DNA of 64,000 nt from Roseateles sp. (GCA_019234295.1 JAFALK010000037.1:62001-126000), one strand, 5' to 3'. Shown: positions 37,074 through 46,526, counted from the stretch's first letter. Notes: generated by a model from the sequence alone, not told the origin. Program-made: numbers and translations.

Positions 37074-37205
37074 TGGATCAACGTCCCTGACTGAGAACCC
37101 TGAGCTTCTTCGAGGCTCCATCCTCCAGGTTCGGACTCTCAGCGCAAACCGTGGCGATTCACGGAGCTCGCTGCCACTGATTGCATCGAGCGCATCACTG
37201 ACAAA

Positions 37206-38528
37206 TCACTCGCGCCAGTCAAAGCGCCACCAAGCCAGCGCCGCAAACACCACCGCGAACGCGGCCAGCACCGCGGCCGCGGTGACCGCCACGCCGAAAT
37301 CCAGTCCGCGCCAAGTCATGGCATCAAGGCCGTCGATGGCCCAGCGCACTGGCACCACAAGGGTCAGGTCCTGCAGCCAGGCGGGGAAGATAAAGCTGGG
37401 CACCCAGGCGCCGCCCAGCATGACCATCATCAGGGCAGCCATGACCGCCAAGCCTCGCGTCGCTTCGGGCGAGCGACCGATGGCGGCAAGAAACAGGCCA
37501 AAACCGCCGGTGAAGAAGCCGTAGCCCAGGATCACCAGTGCCAGCCCCAACACGGAGCCGGATGGACGGAAGCCGAAGATCAGCATGCCCGCGCCCATGA
37601 TCACCGCCATCACGCAGCTCGCGATGAGGGTCGTGCTCACGAGATGGCTGGCCAGCAGCGACAAGCGCGATAGCGGCGCGGCACGCAACCGTGCCCACAA
37701 GCCGCTGCGCCGCGCGAGCAGGATTGCCACACCAAGCTCAACGCCCATGAAGAGCACGAACTGCGCCCCCATGCCCGCGAAGGAGTGGGCATAGCCGTTG
37801 TAGCCCTGCGTTCCCGAAGCCAGCCCCCTTTCCTCAAGCACATAGGGCGGGCTCAGCAGGGGGTTCTTGCCCTCTGGCGCGGAAGCTGCCGATGTGGCAA
37901 ATGTGGCCGATGCGGCCGATGCGGCCGATGGGAAATCGTTCTGGAGCTTACGCACGCTGGCGAACATGTTCTTGAGGGTCTCGCGCTGATCGGGCGCCAA
38001 GTCCTTGGAGTTCTCCACCCGGGCCAGCGTGGCGTCGAGATTCTTCTGGCCCGTGGCGCCGGTAAAGGAGCTGCTCATCACCTGCTGCATGGTGTACTGC
38101 GCCAGCAAGCCGCGCAGCAGGCCCAGGGCCAGGTTGTCGGAGGGGTCATAGAGGACTTCAGCATGGGCCTTGTCGCCGCCGAACAGGGCTTGCGAGGCCT
38201 GGTCGCCGAAGCCCTTGTTGAACACCAGCGCGGCCTTGAGCTTGCCTTGGCGCACGAGCGGCTCGGCCTGCTCGCGCGTAAGCGGCTGCGCCTTCAGCAC
38301 GGGGTCGGCGGCCAGCAGCCTGACGATGCGCTGCGAAAGCTCACCCCCGTCTTCGTCGACCAGCGCCACGGGCAGCGCCAGCGCCGCCTCCTTGGATCCG
38401 CTGCCGCCGAATAGCGAGCCGAAAAACGATGCGATCAAGATGGGCACCAGCACATTGATCAGCATGGCGCGCCGGTTGCGCAAATAGAGCTGGATCTGGA
38501 CTTTGACAAGTGCGAGCAATGCGGTCAT
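37206..38528 (-). CDS. ABC-2 type exporter permease
   Basis: A 440-residue permease of the YhhJ/YbhR type. An N-terminal helix (about 20-38) is followed by a large periplasmic region (about 45-245) and then five to six helices. It starts 13 bases after the ATPase gene, its partner. Within the periplasmic region lies an Ala/Ser/Thr-rich run encoded by a 9-bp repeat. Exported substrate unknown. Confidence 0.88.
   Translation of the reverse strand: MTALLALVKVQIQLYLRNRRAMLINVLVPILIASFFGSLFGGSGSKEAALALPVALVDEDGGELSQRIVRLLAADPVLKAQPLTREQAEPLVRQGKLKAALVFNKGFGDQASQALFGGDKAHAEVLYDPSDNLALGLLRGLLAQYTMQQVMSSSFTGATGQKNLDATLARVENSKDLAPDQRETLKNMFASVRKLQNDFPSAASAASATFATSAASAPEGKNPLLSPPYVLEERGLASGTQGYNGYAHSFAGMGAQFVLFMGVELGVAILLARRSGLWARLRAAPLSRLSLLASHLVSTTLIASCVMAVIMGAGMLIFGFRPSGSVLGLALVILGYGFFTGGFGLFLAAIGRSPEATRGLAVMAALMMVMLGGAWVPSFIFPAWLQDLTLVVPVRWAIDGLDAMTWRGLDFGVAVTAAAVLAAFAVVFAALAWWRFDWRE
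37891..37926. repeat. Four 9-bp tandem repeats inside the exporter permease gene
   Basis: GATGTGGCA, AATGTGGCC, GATGCGGCC and GATGCGGCC follow each other in frame and encode the Ala/Ser-rich stretch of the permease periplasmic region. Units differ by one to four bases, so it is an older array than the perfect one at 56935. Confidence 0.7.
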
Positions 38529-38541
38529 CTGGGTGCCTGGA

Positions 38542-39462
38542 TCAATCGCGCAAGGAGCGGCCGGTCAGTTCAAGAAAGAGCCCTTCCAGGCTCGCGCGGG
38601 CGCTGCTGAACTGTTGCACCGTCACGCCCTGGGTCTTCAGGGACTGCAGCACGGCGCCGGCGTCGTCCAGGTGGGCCAAGCCCACGGTCAGCCGCTCGGC
38701 CTCCCGCTCCAGGCTGAGGACGCCGACGAGTGCACGCAAGGCCGATTCATCGGGTTCGCCCTGGACACGCAGCTCCAGCATGGCCGCCATCTTCATGCCC
38801 GCTAGCAAAGCTTCGAGTCGATCCGCCGCGAGCACACGGCCCTGGTCCATGATGACGACGCGCTCGCACAGGCGTTCGGCCTCTTCCATGTAGTGGGTGG
38901 TGTAGAGCAAGGCCCTGCCCTGGCCTTGCAGCCGCTGCAGTGCGTCGAAGATCGCGTTGCGGCTCTGCGGGTCCACGCCCACGGTGGGCTCGTCGAAGAT
39001 CAGCACGTCGGGCTCGTGCAGCAGCGCACAGGCGATGTTGAGCCGGCGCTTCATGCCGCCGCTGTACGAGGCGACGACATCGCCCGCACGCTCGGCGAGA
39101 CCGGCCACGGCCAGGGCGGCGTCCACGCGCTCGCGACGTGTAGCCCCCGCCAGGCCATAGAGCGATGCAAAGGTCTCGAGATTGGCGCGCGCGCTCAGCG
39201 GCTCGTACAGGGCCAGCTCCTGCGGCACCAGGCCGATGCGGCGCTTGCGCGGATCGGCGTCGCCCACCAGAGGCTCCCCGGCCACGAGCACGCGGCCGGC
39301 ATCGGGTGGCAACAGGCCGCAGATCATGGCCACGGTCGTGCTCTTGCCTGCACCATTGGGGCCGAGCAGGCCCAAGGTCTGGCCCGGCGTGAGCCGGAAG
39401 GAAACATCGTCGACGACGCGGCGCTTGCCGAATGACTTGCAGAGCCCCTCAGCGCTGAGCAT
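38542..39462 (-). CDS. ABC transporter ATPase (ABC-2 exporter type)
   Basis: A 306-residue ATPase with Walker A GPNGAGKST, signature YSGGMKRRL, Walker B LIFDEPTVGVDP and the TTHYMEEAERLC H-loop, all characteristic of drug/polysaccharide-type ABC-2 exporters (CcmA/NatA-like). About 70 extra residues follow the ATPase core. It is the partner of the downstream permease and its start overlaps the upstream binding-protein-like gene by 14 bases. Confidence 0.93.
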   Translation of the reverse strand: MLSAEGLCKSFGKRRVVDDVSFRLTPGQTLGLLGPNGAGKSTTVAMICGLLPPDAGRVLVAGEPLVGDADPRKRRIGLVPQELALYEPLSARANLETFASLYGLAGATRRERVDAALAVAGLAERAGDVVASYSGGMKRRLNIACALLHEPDVLIFDEPTVGVDPQSRNAIFDALQRLQGQGRALLYTTHYMEEAERLCERVVIMDQGRVLAADRLEALLAGMKMAAMLELRVQGEPDESALRALVGVLSLEREAERLTVGLAHLDDAGAVLQSLKTQGVTVQQFSSARASLEGLFLELTGRSLRD

Positions 39463-40312
39463 CGCCTGTCTCCTCTCGAACGGGAAACCGTGGTCTTGTA
39501 CTGTCTGCCAGGACGGCCGGCGGGAAACGTTTCAGGAAGGCCGCCCACACGCGGCCCGAACGGGACAGCGCCTCCAGTTGATCTACCACTGCGAGCAACT
39601 GCTTGTCAGACAGACCGGAGTGCCGCGAGACGTAGATCCCCGATTCGACCCACGGCAACTCGGGCAGGGGCTCGCTGCGCAGCCGCGGGATCAGGCCGCG
39701 CAGCTTTGCGTCGTTCTGGAACGTACCGAGTACGGTGACGCCAACCATCAGCGTAGCCTCGGCAATACCTTCATCGAGCATGCGCGCCACCGAGGCCACA
39801 TCGGAGGCATGTACCAGGCGGCCCTGGCTTGCCAGGGCCTCCACGAGCTGCCGGTACTCCGGCCCGAAGTCGAAGCCGCGCACGACCGCTACGCGCATTT
39901 CGCGCCGCTCCAACAACTCAGCCTGGTTGCGCACTGGCGCGCGGTCCTGGGTGGCAAGGGAGATGAGCACCGGCCGGCTCAGGGTCATCGGCACGAAGAC
40001 ACCGATTTCGTCGCGGGCCAAGGTGCGCGTGGCCGGCACCAGCAGATCGGCCTTGCCGACATCGAAGAGCTGCTGCAGGCGGGCCCGCGGAACCACCGTG
40101 TATTCGACGCAGCCCTCGCCCAGGTACTTGAGCAAATCGGGATAGATGCCACCGACCTTGCCGTTTTGAACCGTGACGGACTGGCCCAGGGCCGCAATGG
40201 GCACGTGCAAGGGCCCGCGACAGGAAAGAGGCGCAGCCTGCGCTGCGAGCTGCTGCAGCATCAGGATGCATCCCAGTGCGCCTACGGGGCGGCGTGCCCA
40301 GGCCCAGACCAT
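39449..40312 (-). CDS. Periplasmic substrate-binding protein-like protein (SBP family 3)
   Basis: A 287-residue exported protein. After a signal peptide of about 27 residues (ending AAQA), it shows the family 3 pattern GGIYPDLLKYLG, LVPATRTLARDEIGVFVPM and VSRHSGLSDKQLLAVVDQLE. Such proteins either serve polar amino acid importers or act as sensors. Here the gene is coupled to an exporter ATPase by a 14-base overlap, which is unusual. The ligand is unknown. Confidence 0.75.
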   Translation of the reverse strand: MVWAWARRPVGALGCILMLQQLAAQAAPLSCRGPLHVPIAALGQSVTVQNGKVGGIYPDLLKYLGEGCVEYTVVPRARLQQLFDVGKADLLVPATRTLARDEIGVFVPMTLSRPVLISLATQDRAPVRNQAELLERREMRVAVVRGFDFGPEYRQLVEALASQGRLVHASDVASVARMLDEGIAEATLMVGVTVLGTFQNDAKLRGLIPRLRSEPLPELPWVESGIYVSRHSGLSDKQLLAVVDQLEALSRSGRVWAAFLKRFPPAVLADSTRPRFPVREETGDAQR

Positions 40313-40448
40313 GATCGAACTCTTTTTTTTTGTAGATTACCTGCCGTGACAGCGACCCACACCATTGTGGCGTGGCCCACGGGGGCGACCATGAGACTTA
40401 CCCTGCCCGGGGCCGGAGCGGGCCCGCCTTCATGGCATGCTTGTGCCC

Positions 40449-41195
40449 ATGAAGTTCGCGCTGATCACCGACATCCATTCCAACGCTCAGGCCCTCGATG
40501 CCGTCCTGCGCGATGCGCAGGGCCGGGGCGTGCAGGGTCATGTCTTTCTCGGCGATTTTGTCGGCTACGGCGGCGATCCCGGCTGGGTCGTGGACCGTGT
40601 GGCCGAGCTCGTGCGCACTGGGAACGCGGTGGCCGTGCGCGGCAATCACGATCACTTCACCACACACGCCGTGCCCGGCAGCATGCATCCCGATGCGCGT
40701 GCCGCTCTCGAGTGGACACGCGGCCAGCTGAGCCCGGCGCAACTCGATTTCCTCGCCCGCCTGCCGATGAGCGAGCGACGCGGCGACTGCCTCTTCGTTC
40801 ATGCCACGGCCAACCACCCAAGCTCCTGGACCTACATCCAGGGCCGCGCCGAAGCGATGCAAAGCCTTCAGGCCACCGACGCCCGTTTCACCTTCTGTGG
40901 CCACATGCATGAGCCCATGCTCTTTCACATGTCGGGCACCGGCAAGGCCGGCGACTTCGTCCCCGAGCCCGGCATCGAGATCCCGCTGCTGCCGCACCGC
41001 CAATGGCTCGTGATCCCCGGCTCCTGCGGCCAGCCGCGCGACGGCAACCCCTGCGCCTGCTATGCCATCTTCGACGACGAGCGCTCCACCCTCGTCTACC
41101 TGCGCGTGCCCTACGACGTGGAGACCGCGGCCTCGCGCATCCGCGAGGCCGGCCTGCCCGAACGGCTGGCCGAGCGACTGGGCGAGGGGCATTGA
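40449..41195 (+). CDS. Metallophosphoesterase, calcineurin-like
   Basis: A 248-residue binuclear-metal phosphoesterase. Motifs in order: TDIHSN near residue 8, GDFVGYGGDP, RGNHDHF and later FCGHMHEPM plus SCGQPRDGNP, as in the Yfce/MJ0936-like phosphodiesterases and PrpE-like protein phosphatases. ATG 40449 begins the conserved strand (MKFALITDIHSN). The stop overlaps the start of the kinase gene by one base (TGATG), suggesting the two work together. Confidence 0.88.
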   Translation: MKFALITDIHSNAQALDAVLRDAQGRGVQGHVFLGDFVGYGGDPGWVVDRVAELVRTGNAVAVRGNHDHFTTHAVPGSMHPDARAALEWTRGQLSPAQLDFLARLPMSERRGDCLFVHATANHPSSWTYIQGRAEAMQSLQATDARFTFCGHMHEPMLFHMSGTGKAGDFVPEPGIEIPLLPHRQWLVIPGSCGQPRDGNPCACYAIFDDERSTLVYLRVPYDVETAASRIREAGLPERLAERLGEGH

Positions 41196-42625
41196 TGGAC
41201 AGCGTGCTCGGGCCCCTGCAGGGACCGCTGGCGGTGGGAACCGTGCTCGACGGCTTCCGGCTCGAGGAACGCGTGCATCAGGGCGGCATGGCCCATCTCT
41301 GGGCCGTGAGCCGCGTGGAGCCCAAGGAGGGCGAAGACTTCCCGCTGATCATGAAGGTGCCGCGCATCAAGGGCGGGGAGGATCCGGCCACCATCGTGGG
41401 GTTCGAGGTCGAGCAGATGATCGTGCCGGCCCTGAGCGGCCGCCATGTGCCGCGCTTCGTCGCGCGGGGCGACTGGACGCGCCAGGCCTATATCGTGATG
41501 GAGCGCATCCCCGGCGAAAGCCTGCGTCCGCGCCTCGACGCAGCGCCGCTGCCGCCCGACGAGGTGGCCGACATCGGCGCCCGCGTGGCCCTGGCCCTGC
41601 ACGCCCTGCACCGCCAGCACGTGATCCACCTCGACGTGAAGCCGAGCAACATCATGTTCCGCGCCGACGGCACGGTGGTGCTGGTGGACTACGGCCTCTC
41701 GCGCCACGAGCGCCTGCCCGATCTGCTCGAGGAGGAGTTCGAGCTGCCCATGGGCACCGGGCCCTATATGTCGCCCGAGCAGGTGCAGTTCGTGCGTAAC
41801 GATCCGCGCAGCGATCTCTTCGCTCTTGGCGTCATGCTCTACCACCTGGCCACAGGCGAGCGGCCTTTCGGCCAGCCCGACTCCGTGCGCGGCCTGCGCC
41901 GCCGCCTCTACCAGGAGCCGGTGCCGCCGCGGGCGCACAACCCCAATGTGCCGCCCTGGCTGCAGGAGATCATCCTTCGCTGCCTGGAGGTCGATCCCGA
42001 CAAGCGCCACCCGAGCGCGGCCCAACTCGCCCTGGACCTGCGCAATCCGGTGGCCGTGGCGCTCACCTCGCGCTCGCAGCGCATGAAGGTCTCCCGAGGC
42101 TGGGGCGAGCTGCGCCGCTGGCTGGGCAGCCTGGGCAGCGAGCCGCGGACAGCGCGGGCCACCGAGCAGTTGGCGCGCAGCCCCATCACCATGGTGGCGT
42201 TGGACATGAGCGCCGCCGCCCCCGAGTTGCTCGAGCAGATGCGCGACGCCACCCGTCGCGCGGTGCAGACATCGCCCGGCGCTCGCCTGGCCTGCGTGGG
42301 CGTGATGAAGACCGCACGCCTGGCGATGGACGATCTCACAGACAGCGAAGGCCGAAGCCTGCACGTCAAACAACTCGTGGCGCTCAAGGCCTGGGCCCGG
42401 CCGCTGGCGCAATCGCTGGCGCTGGATGACGGCCGGCTGACCTTTCATGTGCTGGAGGCGCCCGACATCGCCGAGGCGCTGCTCGAGTTCGCCGCCAAGA
42501 GCGGCGCAGACCACATCATTCTCGGCGCCCGGGGCAGCGCGCTGCCGCACAAGAATCTGGGCAAGATCAGCGCCGCGGTACTCGAAAAGGCCGAGTGCTC
42601 GGTGACCGCGGTCCGCGTGAAGTGA
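41195..42625 (+). CDS. Serine/threonine protein kinase fused to a universal stress protein domain
   Basis: A 476-residue fusion. The kinase domain occupies about 20-295: glycine loop VHQGGMAHLW, Lys54 (IMKVP), catalytic loop HLDVKPSN (145-152, Leu in place of Arg), DYG (165-167) in place of DFG, and MSPEQ. The C-terminal 145 residues form a UspA-like domain ending GADHIILGARGS and ECSVTAVRV. Lack of the HRD arginine suggests it does not need activation-loop phosphorylation. No membrane segment. Translationally coupled to a phosphoesterase. Confidence 0.88.
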   Translation: MDSVLGPLQGPLAVGTVLDGFRLEERVHQGGMAHLWAVSRVEPKEGEDFPLIMKVPRIKGGEDPATIVGFEVEQMIVPALSGRHVPRFVARGDWTRQAYIVMERIPGESLRPRLDAAPLPPDEVADIGARVALALHALHRQHVIHLDVKPSNIMFRADGTVVLVDYGLSRHERLPDLLEEEFELPMGTGPYMSPEQVQFVRNDPRSDLFALGVMLYHLATGERPFGQPDSVRGLRRRLYQEPVPPRAHNPNVPPWLQEIILRCLEVDPDKRHPSAAQLALDLRNPVAVALTSRSQRMKVSRGWGELRRWLGSLGSEPRTARATEQLARSPITMVALDMSAAAPELLEQMRDATRRAVQTSPGARLACVGVMKTARLAMDDLTDSEGRSLHVKQLVALKAWARPLAQSLALDDGRLTFHVLEAPDIAEALLEFAAKSGADHIILGARGSALPHKNLGKISAAVLEKAECSVTAVRVK

Positions 42626-42628
42626 CCG

Positions 42629-43054
42629 CTACTTGCCCAGGGCCCGCGCCTCGGCCTTGACCTCGACCGTTTGGCGCTTACCGCCCTTGCCTTCGAAGGT
42701 AAGCGTCAGCGGCACGGCTTCGCCGGCGGCGATGGGCTTCTTCAGCTCCATCAGCATCAGGTGGTAGCCGCCGGGCTTGAGCTCGACGGGCTTGCCGGCC
42801 GGCAGGTCGATGCCGGTCACTTCGCGCATCCGCATGGTGTCGCCTTCCATGGCCATCTCGTGCATCTCCACGCGGGCGGCGGCGGGCGAGCTCACGGCGA
42901 CGAGCCGGCTGGCCTCGGCAGCCTCGAGGCGCACGAAGGCGCCGGTGGCCTTTTGCTGGGCCACGGTGGCGCGCGCCCAGGCACCGCTCACCGCAACCTG
43001 GGCGTTAGCATTCAGGGCCAGGGCCGCCAGCGCGGCCAACACGAACTTGTGCAT
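42629..43054 (-). CDS. Periplasmic copper chaperone PCuAC
   Basis: A 141-residue precursor with a signal peptide of about 18 residues (MHKFVL...NANA). The mature part has the Cu(I)-binding methionine/histidine motif: EMHEMAMEGDTMRM followed by GGYHLMLM, i.e. H(M)x10M...HxM. These proteins deliver copper to the CuA centre of cytochrome oxidase. It converges on the kinase gene with 3 bases between stops and is divergent from the YkgJ gene. Confidence 0.93.
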   Translation of the reverse strand: MHKFVLAALAALALNANAQVAVSGAWARATVAQQKATGAFVRLEAAEASRLVAVSSPAAARVEMHEMAMEGDTMRMREVTGIDLPAGKPVELKPGGYHLMLMELKKPIAAGEAVPLTLTFEGKGGKRQTVEVKAEARALGK

Positions 43055-43087
43055 CGTCCATCTCTCCTGTCAACCGTCCGGATCTTA

Positions 43088-43408
43088 ATGAACCCCTGCA
43101 CCTCCTGCGGCGCCTGCTGCGCCTGCTTCCGCGTGGACTTCGCCCGCGAGGAGCTGCAATCCGAGGGCGGCTCCGTGCCAGACGGTCTGGCCGTCGATTT
43201 GACGGGGACCCTGGCCCGCATGCGCGGCACCGACCACGCCCGACCGCGCTGCGCGGCCCTGGTGGGCACGGTGGGGGTGAAGGCCAGCTGCGGCATCTAC
43301 GAATGGCGCCCCTCGCCCTGCCGCGAGTTCGGTCTGCGCGCGCCAATGGGCCTGGGTGACGAGGCCTGCGCCCGGGCGCGGGCGCGCCACGGGCTGCCTC
43401 CGCTTTAG
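43088..43408 (+). CDS. YkgJ family cysteine-cluster protein
   Basis: A 106-residue protein with the motif CTSCGACC-x-C at the N-terminus, then PRCAAL, CGIYEWRPSPCREF, the pattern of the YkgJ/UPF0153 family believed to hold zinc or an Fe-S cluster. ATG 43088 (MNPCTSCGACC) chosen. Convergent with the lipoprotein gene with a 7-base gap. Function unknown. Confidence 0.88.
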   Translation: MNPCTSCGACCACFRVDFAREELQSEGGSVPDGLAVDLTGTLARMRGTDHARPRCAALVGTVGVKASCGIYEWRPSPCREFGLRAPMGLGDEACARARARHGLPPL

Positions 43409-43415
43409 CAATCCG

Positions 43416-44660
43416 CTAGTAGCTGCGCGGCTGCTGCAGGCTGAGTGGAATCGAGGGATCGATGTGCGGCATCTCTCTCAGCCGGTTCTGCTGCTCCAGC
43501 CAGGCGAGCTTGGCGGCGTAGAGGTCGTGGGTCTTGCGCGTAGGGCTGTTTTCCACGGCCAGGGCCAGTTGCCTGCCGGCCTCCCTCATGTCGCCGAGCG
43601 CGTAGTCGGACAGGGCCAGCCAGAAGTGGAACTCATGGTAGTAAGCGGAGCGCGCCACCTCCTTCTTGAACAGCTCGCGCGCCTTGACGAAGTTGCCGGC
43701 CTTCATCGCCTCGACGCCAAGGTCGAAGAACTTGAACGGCGGATAGGGCTGCAGCTCCGCGACCCGCGCCTGGAGCTGGTCGGCCTCGGCATTGCGATGC
43801 TGGTCGCGCATCACGAGCACAAGGTTGGAGAGTGCCTGTAGGTTGTCCGGCTCCAGGCGCAGCACTTCGCGCAGTGCCGCCTCGGCGCCGGCGCTGCTGC
43901 CATGGCGGCGATAGACCACGGCGAGGGTGTTGAAGCCGGCCAGGAAGCGCGGCTGCTGCAGCACTGCGGCGCGCGACCACCAGTAGGCCGCGTTCACGTC
44001 GCCGACCTCCAGCATCTCGGCAGCGCGGTTGTTGTAGTACATGGCGATGACGGTGCTCTCGTCAACCTCGATGCGGCGATGCCCGCGCAGCGCCTCCGGT
44101 CGCACGAAGTCGATCATCAGCATGTCGGGCTCGATGATGGTGAACTCGTTGTTCGTGTTGTGCTGAGGCAGTCCAAGAGTCAGGTTCACGTGACCGGCCA
44201 CGAAATAGAGATTGCCGCTTCGAGTCCAGAAATCCTCGGTGTAGATGGTCTGGAAGCGCACCGGCAAGTGCAGCTCCTTGGCCAGGGCCGCCGTCATGAT
44301 CACCAGGGAGAGGCAGTTGCCGCTGCGCTCTGCGAATGCCTCGGCCGCGTTTCGCGTGATGGCGGAGTCGTAGTCGAGTTGGAGCATCGGGCGCGCGTAG
44401 AGCGCGTCGATCAGGGCTTGTCGCTCACCCTTGCGCCGCACCATCAGGCGGAACTCGGGGTTGTCGTAGATGAAAGTCCGCATCTGCGGACTCAGCGCGA
44501 AGATGTCTTCGGCCACCGGAAGCGGCTGGGCAAGCGGCTTGAAATTCGCATCCTGCAGCAGCGTCTGAGGCTGCACCTGCGACTGTGGGGCTGCACAGCC
44601 CGCCAAGGCCATCACGGCCGGAACTGCGCACAAGCAAAGCAGACGAATCAAGGCGGACAT
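43416..44660 (-). CDS. Lipoprotein with transglutaminase-like and TPR domains
   Basis: A 414-residue lipoprotein: signal with lipobox LAGC at about 19-22. A transglutaminase-like domain (about 55-190) carries the Cys in SGNCLSLVIMTAAL and the His in VAGHVNLTLG. Tetratricopeptide-type helices follow (about 215-390, e.g. AGFNTLAVVYRRHGSSAGAE). A strong AGGAGGT ribosome site precedes ATG 44660. Role unknown; an envelope-located peptidase or scaffold is likely. Confidence 0.8.
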   Translation of the reverse strand: MSALIRLLCLCAVPAVMALAGCAAPQSQVQPQTLLQDANFKPLAQPLPVAEDIFALSPQMRTFIYDNPEFRLMVRRKGERQALIDALYARPMLQLDYDSAITRNAAEAFAERSGNCLSLVIMTAALAKELHLPVRFQTIYTEDFWTRSGNLYFVAGHVNLTLGLPQHNTNNEFTIIEPDMLMIDFVRPEALRGHRRIEVDESTVIAMYYNNRAAEMLEVGDVNAAYWWSRAAVLQQPRFLAGFNTLAVVYRRHGSSAGAEAALREVLRLEPDNLQALSNLVLVMRDQHRNAEADQLQARVAELQPYPPFKFFDLGVEAMKAGNFVKARELFKKEVARSAYYHEFHFWLALSDYALGDMREAGRQLALAVENSPTRKTHDLYAAKLAWLEQQNRLREMPHIDPSIPLSLQQPRSY

Positions 44661-44798
44661 AAAGCACCTCCTGTCCTTGCGTCGCTTAATACTACGCTTG
44701 CGTACGACCCATGACTCTCGTCACGGATCCACCGGGATGAGGGTTATGGAGCAACCGAGCCACCCCTGCCCTGCATAGCATGGCCCCAGGAGACACTC

Positions 44799-45353
44799 AT
44801 GCCCAATACCCCGAAAACCGCCCTGACCCGCCCCGACGGATTGCAGGCCCTGGAACGGGCCGCCGGCCAGGCTTCAGCGCTGGACCAGGCCCTGGCCGTG
44901 CTGATGCTGGATCTGGATCATTTCAAGGCCTTTCAGGATGGCGCTGGCGACGACGCCGCTCAAGCCGTGCTGGAGCAGGTGGCGGCGCTGCTGGCCGCTC
45001 GGCTACCGGCCGGCGCGACCCTGGCCCACCTGGGCGGCGACGAGTTCTTCGCAGTACTGCCGGCCACCGACATTGCCGCCGCCCAGGCCCTGGCCGAACA
45101 GTGGCGCGAGGCCGTGGCCGCAGGCCTGGCAGGCGCGAACGCGCAACCGCCGCTGACGGCGACGATCGGCGTGGCCGCCAGCCCTGCCGACAAGCACTGG
45201 ACCGGCGGCGCCCTGCTCTCTCTGGCCGACGCCCGCATGACCTTCGCCAAGAAGCGGCTCACGCCGCATCACAACCTGACCTGGGCTGGGAGCCTGCCTT
45301 CGGATTGGTACACGCGGCTGGACATCGATCCCGGGCGCTGGCCCAGCCTTTAG
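44799..45353 (+). CDS. Minimal GGDEF (diguanylate cyclase) protein
   Basis: A 184-residue soluble protein consisting of little more than a GGDEF domain: [13 protein letters not shown], then [12 protein letters not shown] (intact GGDEF) and TATIGVAA. The RxxD inhibitory site five residues before GGDEF is absent ([11 protein letters not shown]), so product inhibition is not expected. No sensor or membrane part. AGGAGA precedes the ATG. Its 3' end overlaps the convergent gcdH by four bases. Confidence 0.85.
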   Translation: MPNTPKTALTRPDGLQALERAAGQASALDQALAVLMLDLDHFKAFQDGAGDDAAQAVLEQVAALLAARLPAGATLAHLGGDEFFAVLPATDIAAAQALAEQWREAVAAGLAGANAQPPLTATIGVAASPADKHWTGGALLSLADARMTFAKKRLTPHHNLTWAGSLPSDWYTRLDIDPGRWPSL

Positions 45354-46525
45354 AACGCCGCAATCCCCGTCTGCGCCCGCCCCAGGATCAGGGCGTGGAT
45401 GTCGTGCGTACCTTCGTAGGTGTTGACCACCTCGAGGTTTACCAAGTGGCGGGCCACGCCGAACTCGTCGGAGATGCCGTTGCCGCCCATCATGTCGCGG
45501 GCCAGTCGGGCGATCTCCAGCGCCTTGCCGCAGCTGTTGCGCTTCATGATGGAGGTGATTTCCACGGCGGCCTTGTGCTCATCCTTGAGCCGACCCAGGC
45601 GCAGACAGCCCTGCAGGCCGAGCGTGATCTCGGTCTGCATGTCGGCCAGCTTCTTCTGGATCAGCTGGTTGGCCGCCAGAGGCTTGCCGAACTGTTGGCG
45701 GTCCATCGTGTACTGGCGGGCGCGGTGCCAGCAGTCTTCGGCTGCGCCTAAAGCGCCCCAGGCGATGCCGTAGCGGGCGCTGTTCAAGCAGGTGAAGGGG
45801 CCCTTCAGGCCGCGCACCTCGGGGAAGGCGTTTTCTTCGGGGCAGAACACCTCATCCATGACGATTTCACCCGTGATGGATGCACGCAGGCCCACCTTGC
45901 CATGGATTGCGGGCGCGCTCAGGCCCTTCCAGCCTTTCTCGAGCACGAAGCCACGGATCTGACCGCCATCGTCCTTGGCCCAGACGACGAAGACGTCGGC
46001 GATGGGACTGTTGGTGATCCACATCTTGGCGCCGGAGAGTGAATAGCCGCCCTCGACCTTGCGGGCCCGGGTGATCATGGAGCCAGGGTCGGAGCCGTGG
46101 TTGGGTTCGGTCAGGCCGAAGCAGCCGATCCACTCGCCCGTGGCCAGCTTGGGCAGGTACTTGCGCTTGGTCTGCTCGTTGCCGAACTCGTTGATCGGTA
46201 CCATCACGAGCGAGCTCTGCACGCTCATCATCGAGCGGTAGCCCGAGTCCACGCGCTCAACCTCTCGGGCGACGAGGCCATAGCAGACGTAGTTGAGGCC
46301 GGCGCCGCCGTACTCTTCGGGGATCATCGAGCCCAGCAGGCCCAGGCTGCCCATCTCGCGGAAGATGCCGGGGTCGGTCTGTTCCTTGCGGAAGGCTTCG
46401 AGCACCCGCGGGCCCAGCGCATCCTGGCAATAGGCACGGGCTGCATCGCGCACCGCCCGTTCGTCTTCGGTCAGCTGCTCTTCCAGCAGCAGCGGGTCAT
46501 CCCATTGGAATTTGGCTTTCGACAA
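45350..46525 (-). CDS. gcdH: Glutaryl-CoA dehydrogenase
   Basis: FAD enzyme that oxidises and decarboxylates glutaryl-CoA to crotonyl-CoA. The 391-residue protein has [15 protein letters not shown] and the GCDH-specific end [20 protein letters not shown] with the catalytic glutamate. The start is probably TTG 46525 (MSKAKFQW): AAGGAG lies 6 bases upstream, and the codon is one base after the ridA stop. An upstream TTG at 46540 overlaps this Shine-Dalgarno and is unlikely. Last gene of the 2-aminobenzoate operon, consistent with a route through glutaryl-CoA. Confidence 0.93.
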   Translation of the reverse strand: MSKAKFQWDDPLLLEEQLTEDERAVRDAARAYCQDALGPRVLEAFRKEQTDPGIFREMGSLGLLGSMIPEEYGGAGLNYVCYGLVAREVERVDSGYRSMMSVQSSLVMVPINEFGNEQTKRKYLPKLATGEWIGCFGLTEPNHGSDPGSMITRARKVEGGYSLSGAKMWITNSPIADVFVVWAKDDGGQIRGFVLEKGWKGLSAPAIHGKVGLRASITGEIVMDEVFCPEENAFPEVRGLKGPFTCLNSARYGIAWGALGAAEDCWHRARQYTMDRQQFGKPLAANQLIQKKLADMQTEITLGLQGCLRLGRLKDEHKAAVEITSIMKRNSCGKALEIARLARDMMGGNGISDEFGVARHLVNLEVVNTYEGTHDIHALILGRAQTGIAAF

Positions 46526-46526
46526 C

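Noticed and set aside
40313-40448. T-rich run and small stems between the binding-protein gene and the phosphoesterase gene
   Set aside because: The run of T lies upstream of both divergent genes and is not preceded by a stem from a transcribed gene, so it is not a terminator; no clear promoter boxes were found either.
41111-42550. A 479-codon minus-strand frame opposite the kinase gene
   Set aside because: It is antisense to a well-supported kinase-USP protein; its composition (His/Arg/Ala/Gly-rich) is typical of shadow frames in high-GC DNA.
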